A DNA stretch of 64,000 nucleotides. Origin: an uncultured Acetatifactor sp. (GTDB lineage: Bacteria > Bacillota > Clostridia > Lachnospirales > Lachnospiraceae). The notes under the pieces are model-generated. The model was not told where the DNA came from. It ran no database searches and saw only the letters and a program-made list of their open reading frames with translations. Shown one piece after another: positions 41,534 through 50,327 of the stretch (its first letter is position 1; every line of letters starts with the position of its first letter). The position numbers were made by a program, and so were the translations under genes. Location of the stretch: NCBI GenBank assembly GCA_947625675.1, contig CANQPH010000004.1, forward strand, positions 1 through 64,000, written 5' to 3'.

Positions 41534-43459
41534 TCAGATTTCGCCGAGCAGTAAAATAAATTTTTCATTTTCAAAAACAACCCGGTAGGAATATCCTTTC
41601 ATCCATGCGAACAAGGCTTCCGTCTTGGCATCTCTATCCTCCTGCGAAGCGCCCTCACCCAGGACGATCTGCCCCAGTTCCTCCTCCAGCTGTTCCCGCA
41701 GGCCCGCTTCCAACAGGACCGCTGGGACCTCTCTCTCCCCTGCGCCAATCTCCTCCGTCAGCTTCGCCAAATCCGCCTCCAGCACGCTTAAATTGTAGGA
41801 AGCCATTTCCGGCCAGGAAGTGATAGCAAAGGGCATGTTCAAATAATAGGGCAGGGACGGAATCCAGCCCGAAACGCTGCCGCCGTACACGATGATATCA
41901 TGGCCCTCAAGCCCCCGCTCTTCCACGTAGCCGTACAAAGAGCTCAAAACCCGGGCACGGTCCGGGGAGGTGTACATCCCCTTCAGGGTGTCATTGCCTT
42001 CGATGGCGGTGTGCAGGTTTTCCCCTCCTCCGCTCTCGGAGAACACGTATACGAGCCCAAAACCCATGCTCTGCACAAAAAGCACGAGCAGGGCGCTCAG
42101 GATCATAGCCTTCGCCGGGAAGGTGAAAATGCGGAACTTGGAAAGCTTTCCCAGCGCCGGAAGCCTCTGGAACAAGTTTTGCGGCAGCTTCCACTCCTGG
42201 GGCAGGGCCCGGAGCAGGCGATACAGCACCCACAAAGTATAGGGAGCCACGAAGAACAAATTGTTGATGCTGGAATACAGATGGTTGTTGCTGCCCAGGG
42301 GGGTGATCAGGATGATCAAAATCCCCATCCCCAACATCAGCTTATCCTGGGGCTCCGCTTTCTTTCGGAAGATCGTCACGAGGCCCAGGACAATGGTGAC
42401 GGTGAGGAACAGGGCCCCCCACTGGAAAACGCTTTCCTTGGTAGTATACCGCAGATTGAACATATTGCGGCGCATCATGAGAAAATAAAATCCCAGGAAC
42501 ACGCAGACCGTATAGCCCAGTTTTTTCAGCTTCACCAGCCGTTCCGGCAGAACCGCAAACCCCAGCACGCCGAGAGCCGTGAACAACAGAAGATATCCCG
42601 CATAGGTCAGGTTATGGCGATAATTCTCAATCTGGCTCAAGACCATGGAGACCGGAGTGTAGCCGGAGGCCTCCGCTGGCATGGCGAGCAGTCTCTGAAT
42701 GGCGGACACATACTCTCCCAAGCCGTAGCGCAGGGACAAATACCCCAGACACAGCAGAGCTCCCGCCGCATATCCCAGGACGCACCAACTCGTCTCCTGC
42801 AAGATGCACAGGAACTTCTTTTTCCGGATGACTCCGTAGGCCCAGACGCCGACGATCAGCCCCATTTCCGCCAGATTGGGGAACCGCACGAAGACATTGA
42901 CCCCCAGGGCGATTCCGGCCACCACGAAATAACAGTTCTTTTCCTCCGTCAGGGCACAGTACAGGGCCATCACCCCCGCACCGAAAAGCACATAGGTCAG
43001 GTAGTTATACAAAAGGGCCGTGGGGCACCAGCAGAGATTCAGGGCCAGCAACTCCCCCAGGAAAGCGATCCAGGCGGGAAGCTTTCCCTTTTTGGTGAAA
43101 AAATAATATCCTGACAGCGCCAGGAGGATCACCAACAGCGCCGTGTATACATTGAGACCCAGCATTCGGTTTCCAAAGGGCAGCTTTGTGAACAAGTGCC
43201 CCAGAGCGTTCCCAAGATAGGTGCTGAACACCCACATGGGATCCATCCGGTCCATGAACAGGAAGTTGCCGTAATTATACCCCGTATCCCACCATTCCAC
43301 GCCGTAACGGATGTGGCGAAGGGGGTACAGGAGCAGTATCGCCGGGAACAATACCTTTTCACAGAGCCGGTAAAAGGCGGCCCAGGCTTGCGGAACCGGG
43401 CCTTCAAAAGCCCTGAAACGAAATGCCTGTGATTTTTCCTTCCCCATCCTTTCCCTCAT
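41534..43459 (-). CDS. Polytopic membrane protein, GT-C glycosyltransferase-like
   Basis: A 641-residue protein with about 12-13 membrane helices in residues 30-480 and an extracytoplasmic C-terminal domain of about 160 residues. After the first helix comes GVEWWDTGYNYGNFLFMD, where GT-C enzymes carry the catalytic acidic residue of loop 1. I recognise no named family. The upstream acyltransferase stop overlaps its start as ATGA. With the GtrB-like protein encoded at 44692-45648 it could transfer a sugar from a polyprenyl-phosphate carrier to the glycan outside the cell; this is inference from topology and neighbours. Confidence 0.8.
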   Translation of the reverse strand: MRERMGKEKSQAFRFRAFEGPVPQAWAAFYRLCEKVLFPAILLLYPLRHIRYGVEWWDTGYNYGNFLFMDRMDPMWVFSTYLGNALGHLFTKLPFGNRMLGLNVYTALLVILLALSGYYFFTKKGKLPAWIAFLGELLALNLCWCPTALLYNYLTYVLFGAGVMALYCALTEEKNCYFVVAGIALGVNVFVRFPNLAEMGLIVGVWAYGVIRKKKFLCILQETSWCVLGYAAGALLCLGYLSLRYGLGEYVSAIQRLLAMPAEASGYTPVSMVLSQIENYRHNLTYAGYLLLFTALGVLGFAVLPERLVKLKKLGYTVCVFLGFYFLMMRRNMFNLRYTTKESVFQWGALFLTVTIVLGLVTIFRKKAEPQDKLMLGMGILIILITPLGSNNHLYSSINNLFFVAPYTLWVLYRLLRALPQEWKLPQNLFQRLPALGKLSKFRIFTFPAKAMILSALLVLFVQSMGFGLVYVFSESGGGENLHTAIEGNDTLKGMYTSPDRARVLSSLYGYVEERGLEGHDIIVYGGSVSGWIPSLPYYLNMPFAITSWPEMASYNLSVLEADLAKLTEEIGAGEREVPAVLLEAGLREQLEEELGQIVLGEGASQEDRDAKTEALFAWMKGYSYRVVFENEKFILLLGEI

Positions 43460-44685
43460 CTCCCTTCGGCGGCCAGCCGATCTATTTTTTTCAAAAATTC
43501 ATCCAGCCTGCCGCCGGACAGCGGCTTCCGCAGAAGCCGGAACAGCAGCCCCCGCAGCATGTCCGCTAGGATTCCCACGGCCAGGACCAGCGTCACGGAA
43601 AGGAGGCAGCGCACCACGAACCACAGGGGATTGCCTAGGGAACTGGCCCCCAGCCAGGCGGGCCACAAATAACGCACCTCCACTTGTTCCTGGAGTAGGT
43701 ACACGCCCAGGGTATAGGGGGCGATGCGCACCACAGCCCTGGAAAACCAGCCTTCCGGAAGCTTCCAATAGTAGAATCCCACAAACAAGCACACCGCCGC
43801 CACAAGATTCAAAATATGATTGTAACCGCAGACTGCGGACAAAAAATCCTCCAGTTTCCCCGTCCACAGATACAGGGCCCGGACGAGCAGGGTGACGCCC
43901 AGCATGGCGGCCCATGCCAACAGATAACCGGCGAAGCCTCTGCGGGACAAATCAGACTGCCCCTCTAACGGCTTTCTTCTCCGCCCTGATACCGCTCCTG
44001 CCCAGCGCTCCAGCTCCTCCAGCCCGTAATACCGCAGATAGGCGGCGGCCAGGTAAACGCACATGAACCAAATCCCGTCATATCCCAACTGATCCATCTC
44101 CAGACGCACCGGCAGAAGGGATTTGTTCACGGACAAAAACAGCAGAAGCAGCAGGATCACGACCCGCAGGGCGTTTTTGCCCAAATGCTTCACCCCCGCC
44201 CTCAGGATCGGGGAAAAGAGGTACATCATCACATAAGCGGAGATAAACCAGTAGTGGTTCATCTGGACGGGCAGCAGATACTGCAGCAGTCGATAAATCG
44301 TCAGTTCGCCGGGCTGCAGAACCCCAAGGGCCAACAGGACCACCGGTACCAAGAGACTGTAAAAAAACGTCTGACAGATCAGTTCCAGCAGCCTCTTTAT
44401 TTTGAATCCGGATTCCACCAGGAAAAAGCCGCTGATCAGCATATAGGTGTTCACCGCCGCAATGGACAAAAGTTCCAGCCCCCAGGCCAGATACCCGTTC
44501 AGGGAAAAGGAAGAATCTGTCAGTTCCGGCAGGATCCCTCCCTTGTCCAGGTAATGCAGCATGGTTACCATCAGCATGGCCAGAATCCGCAAAGCCTCGA
44601 TATTGGACATACGCTTTTTCCCAGCCATGACGGCGCTTTTTCCGCCATATTCATGGCTGGTTTGCAATTCTCTCCCTTCCGCCAT
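43456..44685 (-). CDS. Acyltransferase-3 family O-acyltransferase
   Basis: An integral membrane acyltransferase of the OafA/acyltransferase-3 type, with about 10 helices. The first helix region reads SNIEALRILAMLMVTMLHYLDKGG, containing the R and H hallmark (RILAM...MLHY). QMNHYWFISAYVMMYLFSPIL is the second conserved block. Such enzymes acetylate sugars of surface glycans from acetyl-CoA. GAGG lies before the ATG at 44685, though in-frame ATGs at 44628 and 44610 are closer to the conserved start. It lies 6 bp after the GtrB-like gene and overlaps the next by 4 nt. Confidence 0.93.
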   Translation of the reverse strand: MAEGRELQTSHEYGGKSAVMAGKKRMSNIEALRILAMLMVTMLHYLDKGGILPELTDSSFSLNGYLAWGLELLSIAAVNTYMLISGFFLVESGFKIKRLLELICQTFFYSLLVPVVLLALGVLQPGELTIYRLLQYLLPVQMNHYWFISAYVMMYLFSPILRAGVKHLGKNALRVVILLLLLFLSVNKSLLPVRLEMDQLGYDGIWFMCVYLAAAYLRYYGLEELERWAGAVSGRRRKPLEGQSDLSRRGFAGYLLAWAAMLGVTLLVRALYLWTGKLEDFLSAVCGYNHILNLVAAVCLFVGFYYWKLPEGWFSRAVVRIAPYTLGVYLLQEQVEVRYLWPAWLGASSLGNPLWFVVRCLLSVTLVLAVGILADMLRGLLFRLLRKPLSGGRLDEFLKKIDRLAAEGR

Positions 44686-44691
44686 GATGCC

Positions 44692-45648
44692 TCACCTTCT
44701 TCCCCAGCTTCCCGTGGCATTGCCGTCCACGTTGTCCGTCACCCGGCTGATGATGAACTTGGGACGCCCCTTCACCTCTTCATAAATTCGAGCGATATAG
44801 TGTCCGATGATTCCAAGACTCACCATGATAAAACCGCCGATAATCAGAACCAGCAGGATCACCGTGGTAAAGCCCTCCACCGCCGTTCCGGAGAGATATT
44901 TCACCAGGGTCTGCGCCCCCAGTGCCAGGCTGAACAGGATCGAAACAATTCCCATGCCCGTCACCAGCTGCAGGGGCAGGGTGCTGAAAGAGGTCACGTT
45001 GGAGACCGCATACTTCATCAGGCTCCACATGGACCATTTGCTGACGCCGTAAAGGCGCTCTTGTACCTCGTATTCCACGGAAGCGGTGCGGAATCCGGCC
45101 CAAAACGTCAGGGCTCGGAAAAACGTATTTTTTTCCGGAAGGGCCGTCAGAACATCCACCACCTTCCGGTCCAGAAGCTTGTAATCCGAAGAAGCGTTCA
45201 TATCCATTTTGATCAGTTTGCTCATGACGCTGTAAAACAGGCCCGCCGACAGCTTGTGAGCCAAGCTCTCCCGCCCTCGGCTGGTTTTGATGCCTTCCAC
45301 CACTTCGTAGCCTTCCTGCCAAAGCTTCCACATCTGCGGAATCACCTGGGGAGGGTGCTGCAGATCGCAGTCCATGACCACCACCGCATCCCCGCAGGCC
45401 AACTGCAGTCCCGCAAAGATACTGGCTTCCTTGCCGAAATTCCGGGAGAACTCCGCTCCCTTCACTCTTGGGTCTTTCTCCGCCGCTTTCAGGATTTCCT
45501 GATAGGTAGCATCCCGGGAGCCATCGCTGACAAAGATCAGTTCATAGTCAATCCCGGCTTCCTTCAGCACCTGGGCCAACACTCCGGCCGTGTTGGCGAT
45601 ATTTTGTTCTTCATTATAGGACGGCAGCACTACCGACAACAAAGACAT
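44692..45648 (-). CDS. GtrB-like polyprenyl-phosphate glycosyltransferase
   Basis: A GT2 enzyme with two C-terminal membrane helices, the architecture of proteins that load a sugar onto undecaprenyl phosphate at the inner face. SLLSVVLPSYNEEQNI begins the protein, the donor site is VVVMDCDLQHPPQVIPQM, then FKYLSG-like and helices about residues 225-250 and 265-290 (VILLVLIIGGFIMVSLGIIG). AGGAG lies 8 nt before the ATG at 45648. The preceding gene is a Glucos_trans_II-type membrane protein, the usual partner in Gtr glucosylation systems. Three such GtrB-like genes occur in the window. Confidence 0.94.
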   Translation of the reverse strand: MSLLSVVLPSYNEEQNIANTAGVLAQVLKEAGIDYELIFVSDGSRDATYQEILKAAEKDPRVKGAEFSRNFGKEASIFAGLQLACGDAVVVMDCDLQHPPQVIPQMWKLWQEGYEVVEGIKTSRGRESLAHKLSAGLFYSVMSKLIKMDMNASSDYKLLDRKVVDVLTALPEKNTFFRALTFWAGFRTASVEYEVQERLYGVSKWSMWSLMKYAVSNVTSFSTLPLQLVTGMGIVSILFSLALGAQTLVKYLSGTAVEGFTTVILLVLIIGGFIMVSLGIIGHYIARIYEEVKGRPKFIISRVTDNVDGNATGSWGRR

Positions 45649-45693
45649 AGGCTTGCTCCTTTCCCGCAATAGCAGACATCTCTCTTCCCTGCG

Positions 45694-47433
45694 TCATCTG
45701 TTCACGTTTTCCGTCTTCACATATAGGATTCCATCCACGATTTGAATGGAGTCCGGCGCCGGGAAACTCCCCATCTCCAAGTAAAAATCTTCATAATAGG
45801 CCTCTTCCATAGCTTCCTGAGGCAGAATGTTCAGGGTGGCGCCCAGGTAATGACGGAGGAATGCCTCATAATTCGTTCCCCGATACAGCAGGAAATCTCC
45901 CGACAGACCGATCATGTTGGAAGTCACCTTCCCCGTAACATCCGTTGGCGGGAACTGCTCCTCTCCCACCACGCCGATCATGGCGATAGGGATTCCCTGA
46001 TAATAGCCTGGCGTCTGTTCGATCCGGTCCAATAACCGGATGCAATAGGCGTAGGTCTTCTCATAACGCTTCTGCAGATTGGAGTAAGCGATGTTGTCCG
46101 TCACAGCGTAGTGGAACACCAGCACACCCGCCGCCAGCAGAATGCCCCAGGAGGACAGAACTTCCCAAGACCACAGGCCCCGGCCGGCCGAACCGTTCGC
46201 TCCAGACCCATCGCCAGCGTTGGCGCTCAAATCCGCCGCTCCTGGTCTCTCGCCAGTGTTGGCACTCAAATCCACCGCTCCGGGTCTCCCGACAACACCT
46301 TCACTCGAGTCTGCCGCCCCAGGCCTGCCGTCGGTGCCATCTTCCAGCCCGTACCGGCTGACAAAGGCCACCATCAGGATCAGGAGCAATGCCCACTGGT
46401 ACCGCATCAACAAATGGTAGGTGACCTCCGGGGACACCACCAGGATCAAATTGGAGGCCAGCGGGATCCCCGCCGCCAACAACACCAAAATCAGATAAAA
46501 CCAAGGGTTCTTCCACCATTTTTTCCGAATCACCAGCCGTAGGACGCACGCACAGGTCAGCGCCGTCAGAAGAAGCAATGCGGCGGCGGAAAAAAAGTCA
46601 TTCCACAATATAGTTCCCTTCAAGGTGAAGGCGAAAAAATCCCGGTACAGATTGCCAAAAAGGGAGGGCAGACCTCCCAAGGCGTTCCCCGCCCCTCCCA
46701 GGCCGCCGGAACCGCCGATGCCGCCGCTGATGCCCTGATAGGTATCCAGCGCTTTCCCCTGAACCCCTAGCAGAATCTGCAGCATTCCATAATACAACAC
46801 CGCTCCCAGGACGCCCATGTACAAATAACGCAGACCTCTGCGGAATTTTTCCCGCAGGGAAAGTTCCGACAGAGCCAGCATCAAAATTCCGTAAATGCAA
46901 AGCAGCACCGCAAAAGGCAGATAAGCCTGATAGGTGCCCATACTCAAGGCCAGGCAAACCGCCCCCGCCAGGAACCCCTTCCGGAACCGGGAGGTCAGAA
47001 GCGCCGACAGCACCGCCAAAAGCAGGGCCAGCATATAGCCGTCCATGGTAAACACATAGGCAAAGGTGGATGCCAGGGCAGGGAAAGATACCAGCAGCCC
47101 GCTGACCAGCAGGATGCTCCAGGTCCGCCGAAGCTCCAGAAACTCCGTCAGGGCGACGCTGCACAAAGCCAGGTTCAGTACTGCGATCAGCCCGATCACC
47201 CAGGGCAGGGTGAAATAAGAGGAAAATCCGCAGGCCACCGTCAGGAACCATCTCCCGGAGGTGATCATGTTCTGGTCAAAATACATGCTGTCCAGTCCGT
47301 CATGGTTGGGAACGTCCATGAGCATGGCGGGCAGATGGATCAGCAAACCCAGGATGGCCGCCGACCAGAAGGCCGTCTTCCACTCCGGTTTGCAATGCTT
47401 CTTGATCCAGTTCCAGGTTCGTGTGGGATCCAT
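45694..47433 (-). CDS. Glucosyltransferase-II (GtrII-type) membrane protein with repeat insert
   Basis: A 579-residue polytopic protein of the type that takes a sugar from a polyprenyl-phosphate carrier and adds it to a surface glycan outside the membrane. The family segment MLMDVPNHDGLDSMYFDQN follows the first helix and carries acidic residues, then FSSYFTLPWVIGL. It has about 10 helices and a soluble C-terminal domain from residue 450. Residues 365-419 form a hydrophilic insert of 13-residue units (GRPGAADSSEGVV, GRPGAVDLSANTG) between helices, and 235-255 is Gly-rich. AAAGGAGG precedes the ATG. It pairs with the GtrB-like gene 45 bp downstream. Confidence 0.88.
   Translation of the reverse strand: MDPTRTWNWIKKHCKPEWKTAFWSAAILGLLIHLPAMLMDVPNHDGLDSMYFDQNMITSGRWFLTVACGFSSYFTLPWVIGLIAVLNLALCSVALTEFLELRRTWSILLVSGLLVSFPALASTFAYVFTMDGYMLALLLAVLSALLTSRFRKGFLAGAVCLALSMGTYQAYLPFAVLLCIYGILMLALSELSLREKFRRGLRYLYMGVLGAVLYYGMLQILLGVQGKALDTYQGISGGIGGSGGLGGAGNALGGLPSLFGNLYRDFFAFTLKGTILWNDFFSAAALLLLTALTCACVLRLVIRKKWWKNPWFYLILVLLAAGIPLASNLILVVSPEVTYHLLMRYQWALLLILMVAFVSRYGLEDGTDGRPGAADSSEGVVGRPGAVDLSANTGERPGAADLSANAGDGSGANGSAGRGLWSWEVLSSWGILLAAGVLVFHYAVTDNIAYSNLQKRYEKTYAYCIRLLDRIEQTPGYYQGIPIAMIGVVGEEQFPPTDVTGKVTSNMIGLSGDFLLYRGTNYEAFLRHYLGATLNILPQEAMEEAYYEDFYLEMGSFPAPDSIQIVDGILYVKTENVNR
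46177..46341 (-). repeat. In-frame 39-bp degenerate repeats in the GtrII-type gene
   Basis: Three diverged 39-bp units encode GRPGAADSSEGVV, GRPGAVDLSANTG and ERPGAADLSANAG, followed by a Gly/Ser/Asn-rich remnant. Confidence 0.75.
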
Positions 47434-47468
47434 CGGTTTTTCCTCCTTTCTTTCACCGGACTTGCGCC

Positions 47469-48542
47469 CTACTCCGCCAGCAGCTGCGCTATCCTATCGG
47501 CTCCCCTGCCATCCACAAGTTTCCTCTCTTCTTTCTGGTAAGCTTCTCTCAGCGAATAATTTTCCCGCAGCTCCCTCACTTGTTCCCGGAGTCTGTCGAG
47601 TACCTTTACGGGTTCCCGGTGATAAGCGCCAACATATCCTCCGATTCCCTTTTCCCCCATATACTCCGCCAATCGCTCCTGGTTCTCCGCACAGGAAAAA
47701 CACACGAAGGGCAGTCCAACGGCTGCCAGCTCATAGACCGTGGTTCCGGCAGCTGTCACCGCTAGGTCGCATTTACGCATGAGAGAAGCCATGTCCTTCA
47801 CATCCACGTACAAATGAATTCGAGGACTCTTCCTTTCCCAATCTCCCCATTCCTGCCAACGGGTATGGAATCGGCCCAGCGCCACATGAAAATGACAATT
47901 TTCCCCAAAAAGCGTCTTGAGAAGCTGCGGAACAACATTTCCGGCGTTGCCGCCCCCTGCAGTCACCAGGATATCTTTCACCTCCGGCCGCAACACATAA
48001 GCGGCTTTCTGAAATTGGGATCGGACGGGCACATACCGGCTCCCCAAACAGTAACGAGTACCCCCTCCCTGATACAACCGCTGATATTTTTCTACAGAAG
48101 CGTAACAATTATAATTAATCACTCCGTCCACGGGAAAAGCGTGCTGTTCCATATCGTCCAGCAGCCAGACTCGGCCGTATCTCCTCAGATTTCTTAAGTA
48201 AACATCAGTTACAAAATAACTGTCCACCAGAATGCAGACTTCCGAGGTCTCCCGGCGCAGCATTGACTCCAACGCTGGAAGCTCCTCCTCCATATGTCGA
48301 TAATCCGTTCCCAGCGTCACGATCTGGAAACTTCCCCCGTCCTCCGGGGCGTCCTGCCCGGAAAGCCTGCTTCGCAGCAGCTCTTCCGAACGCTCTTCCG
48401 CAGTCAGAAAGCAGATTTTGTCCCGATTCCCTAACAGCCTGGCCAAGGCTTCCGCAATGGTAATGCACCGCATCAGGTGCCCCGCTCCGATCACTTCGTT
48501 TCCATCTGTGCGGATAAAAAAACGCTCCTGTTCATGTCTCAT
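47469..48542 (-). CDS. pseG: PseG, UDP-sugar hydrolase of pseudaminic acid synthesis
   Basis: Removes UDP from the 2,4-diacetamido-trideoxy-altrose intermediate, giving the free sugar for PseI. It has a GT-B-like fold: the N-terminal FFIRTDGNEVIGAGHLMRC carries the GXGHXXR site with the catalytic histidine, and the C-terminal half has LVTAGGGNAGNVVPQLL and AVTAAGTTVYELAAVGLPF for UDP binding. At 357 residues it is typical. Its start overlaps the end of pseI by 11 nt, so translation is coupled. It is in the leftward operon driven from 51665. Confidence 0.93.
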   Translation of the reverse strand: MRHEQERFFIRTDGNEVIGAGHLMRCITIAEALARLLGNRDKICFLTAEERSEELLRSRLSGQDAPEDGGSFQIVTLGTDYRHMEEELPALESMLRRETSEVCILVDSYFVTDVYLRNLRRYGRVWLLDDMEQHAFPVDGVINYNCYASVEKYQRLYQGGGTRYCLGSRYVPVRSQFQKAAYVLRPEVKDILVTAGGGNAGNVVPQLLKTLFGENCHFHVALGRFHTRWQEWGDWERKSPRIHLYVDVKDMASLMRKCDLAVTAAGTTVYELAAVGLPFVCFSCAENQERLAEYMGEKGIGGYVGAYHREPVKVLDRLREQVRELRENYSLREAYQKEERKLVDGRGADRIAQLLAE

Positions 48543-49596
48543 CGAAATCCACCAAATCCCAGCTCATGGGCGTGCCCATTTTGGCATCCCTGCGAATCTT
48601 CTTTCCAAGCAAATCATCATAATATTTCGTGTGCAGGCCGCAGGAAGGGCGCACGGAACGAAGATTTTCCGGGGTGAAGATCTCCCCGGCCTTCATGTCC
48701 CGGGCCACAAACAAGGATCTCGCATGAGCCCTGCTGGCGACCTGTTTGGGAGTCAGATCATAGGTCACTTTCCCAAGGGCCTTTTCCACGATGCGGATAT
48801 GATCCACCATTTCTTTAAATTCTTCCGGTTCCATGGAGAAAGCCGCATCCGCTCCCCCGTCCGAACGCCGCAGGGTAAGATGCTTCTCAACCACCTTTGC
48901 CCCCAGGGCCACCCCGGCCTGGGCCACCACCGTACCCAACGTATGATCCGACAAGCCCGTCAGGCATTGAAAGGTCTCCTTCATGGCCGGAATCGTATTC
49001 AGATTAATTTCTTCATAGGGGGAAGGATAAGCGGAAGTACATTTCAACAAAATCACATCTTCATTGCCTTCTTCCCGACAGGTTCGGAGCGCAAGCTCGA
49101 TGTCGGCCAAATAAGCGATACCCGTAGACATGATGATGGGCTTCCCCTTCCTCGCAATTTTGCGAAGGAAGGGAATGTCATTGATCTCAAAGCTTGCCAC
49201 CTTGTAGGCCGGCACATTCATTTCCTCCAGGAAGTCCACGCTGCTCAAGTCAAAGGGAGAAGAGAAAAAGATCAAGCCCATTTCTTCCGCAATCTTCTTC
49301 AGTCTGGGCTGCCATTCCCAAGGAGTATAAGCGGTCTCATATAGTTTATGAAGCGTGGTTCCGTCCCATATGGTTCCCTGGGTAATCTGAAAACAAGGAT
49401 CATCGCAGTCCAGCGTGATGGTGTCGGCCGTATAGGTCTGTATCTTGATCGCATCCGCCCCGGCTTTCCTAGCAGCTTCCATGATCGCCACCGCACGGTT
49501 GAAATCCATCCCATGATTGGCGGACATCTCTGCGACAATAAAAGTAGGAGAGTTTTCATCAATTATCCTGTTGCCAATTTTAATTTCCTTATTCAT
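48532..49596 (-). CDS. pseI: PseI, pseudaminic acid synthase
   Basis: Condenses phosphoenolpyruvate with 2,4-diacetamido-2,4,6-trideoxy-L-altrose to make pseudaminic acid. The NeuB-type TIM barrel has FIVAEMSANHGMDFNRAV, KIQTYTADTITLD, the Pse-type TIWDGTTLHKLYETAYTPWE, FFSSPFDLSSVDFLEEM and DGGADAAFSMEPEEFKEMV. A C-terminal SAF domain (ARSLFVARDMKAGEIFTPEN) completes it. The WDGTTLHKLYE and ADAAFSMEP blocks favour PseI over sialic or legionaminic acid synthases. It overlaps pseF by 8 nt and pseG by 11 nt. Confidence 0.95.
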   Translation of the reverse strand: MNKEIKIGNRIIDENSPTFIVAEMSANHGMDFNRAVAIMEAARKAGADAIKIQTYTADTITLDCDDPCFQITQGTIWDGTTLHKLYETAYTPWEWQPRLKKIAEEMGLIFFSSPFDLSSVDFLEEMNVPAYKVASFEINDIPFLRKIARKGKPIIMSTGIAYLADIELALRTCREEGNEDVILLKCTSAYPSPYEEINLNTIPAMKETFQCLTGLSDHTLGTVVAQAGVALGAKVVEKHLTLRRSDGGADAAFSMEPEEFKEMVDHIRIVEKALGKVTYDLTPKQVASRAHARSLFVARDMKAGEIFTPENLRSVRPSCGLHTKYYDDLLGKKIRRDAKMGTPMSWDLVDFDET

Positions 49597-50293
49597 CTTT
49601 AACCTCCCCCCTTTTCATAACTTGATATTTCAATTCGGCAATCTCCCAATCCGTCTGATTGTCAATATCCTGCACTTCCATTTCCGAGACCTCGAAGGGA
49701 AGTACATTTCCCGTCATCAATTCCCCATTCCTCCGATATGCCGCCGTATCAAAAAAATAGAACTGCCCTGCATCATGGTAATAAGGGACCAAATCCTGAG
49801 ATCTGCTGCTCAAATACTGAGGATGCCGAAAAATCAATCTCCCTTCTTCAATCGCCATGGCCCTTTGAGGGGGATAAGAGAACTTCACCACGGGAATCAA
49901 GGTATCCGCATCACTGCTTTCAAGCCTTTCCGCCGCCTTCCTGAGCTTCCGGGCCGTTACAAAGGGAGCCGTGGGATAAATACAAGCCGCCGTTGTAAAG
50001 CTTCGTCCCATTTCTTCATAACGCTCCAAGACCTCCCGAAGCACGTCATTGGTAGTTGCAAAATCGCTGGCCGTTCTCTCACTCCTGAAAAAAGGCACCT
50101 TCGCCCCATACTGCCGGGCAATGGCGGCGATCTCCTCGTCATCCGTGGAAACCATGACTTCTTCAAACAGTTCTGAGGCCAGCGCAGCCTCTATAGAATA
50201 AGCCAAAATAGGTTTGCCGCAAAATTCCTTGATGTTTTTCCTGGGAATCCTTTTGCTGCCTCCACGGGCCGTAATGATTGCAATCCTGGACAT
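49589..50293 (-). CDS. pseF: PseF, pseudaminic acid cytidylyltransferase
   Basis: Activates pseudaminic acid with CTP to CMP-pseudaminic acid, the donor for a transferase. The CMP-sugar synthetase start is RIAIITARGGSKRIPRKNIK, followed by PILAYSIEAALASELFEEV, VSTDDEEIAAIARQYGA, the FATTNDVLREVLE segment and DAGQFYFFDTAAYRRNG. At 235 residues it is typical of PseF. I start at 50293 (MSRIAI); the ATG at 50302 abuts its ribosome site. It lies 34 bp after the DUF4910 gene and overlaps pseI. Confidence 0.95.
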   Translation of the reverse strand: MSRIAIITARGGSKRIPRKNIKEFCGKPILAYSIEAALASELFEEVMVSTDDEEIAAIARQYGAKVPFFRSERTASDFATTNDVLREVLERYEEMGRSFTTAACIYPTAPFVTARKLRKAAERLESSDADTLIPVVKFSYPPQRAMAIEEGRLIFRHPQYLSSRSQDLVPYYHDAGQFYFFDTAAYRRNGELMTGNVLPFEVSEMEVQDIDNQTDWEIAELKYQVMKRGEVKDE

Positions 50294-50327
50294 AAACCCC
50301 ATCCCCTTCCGCCTTTATGACCAATGT

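Noticed and set aside
47469-50293. A legionaminic or sialic acid locus
   Set aside because: PseG, the WDGTTLHKLYE block of the synthase and the inverting PseB-type dehydratase fit pseudaminic acid better; no hydrolysing NeuC/LegG-type epimerase is seen.
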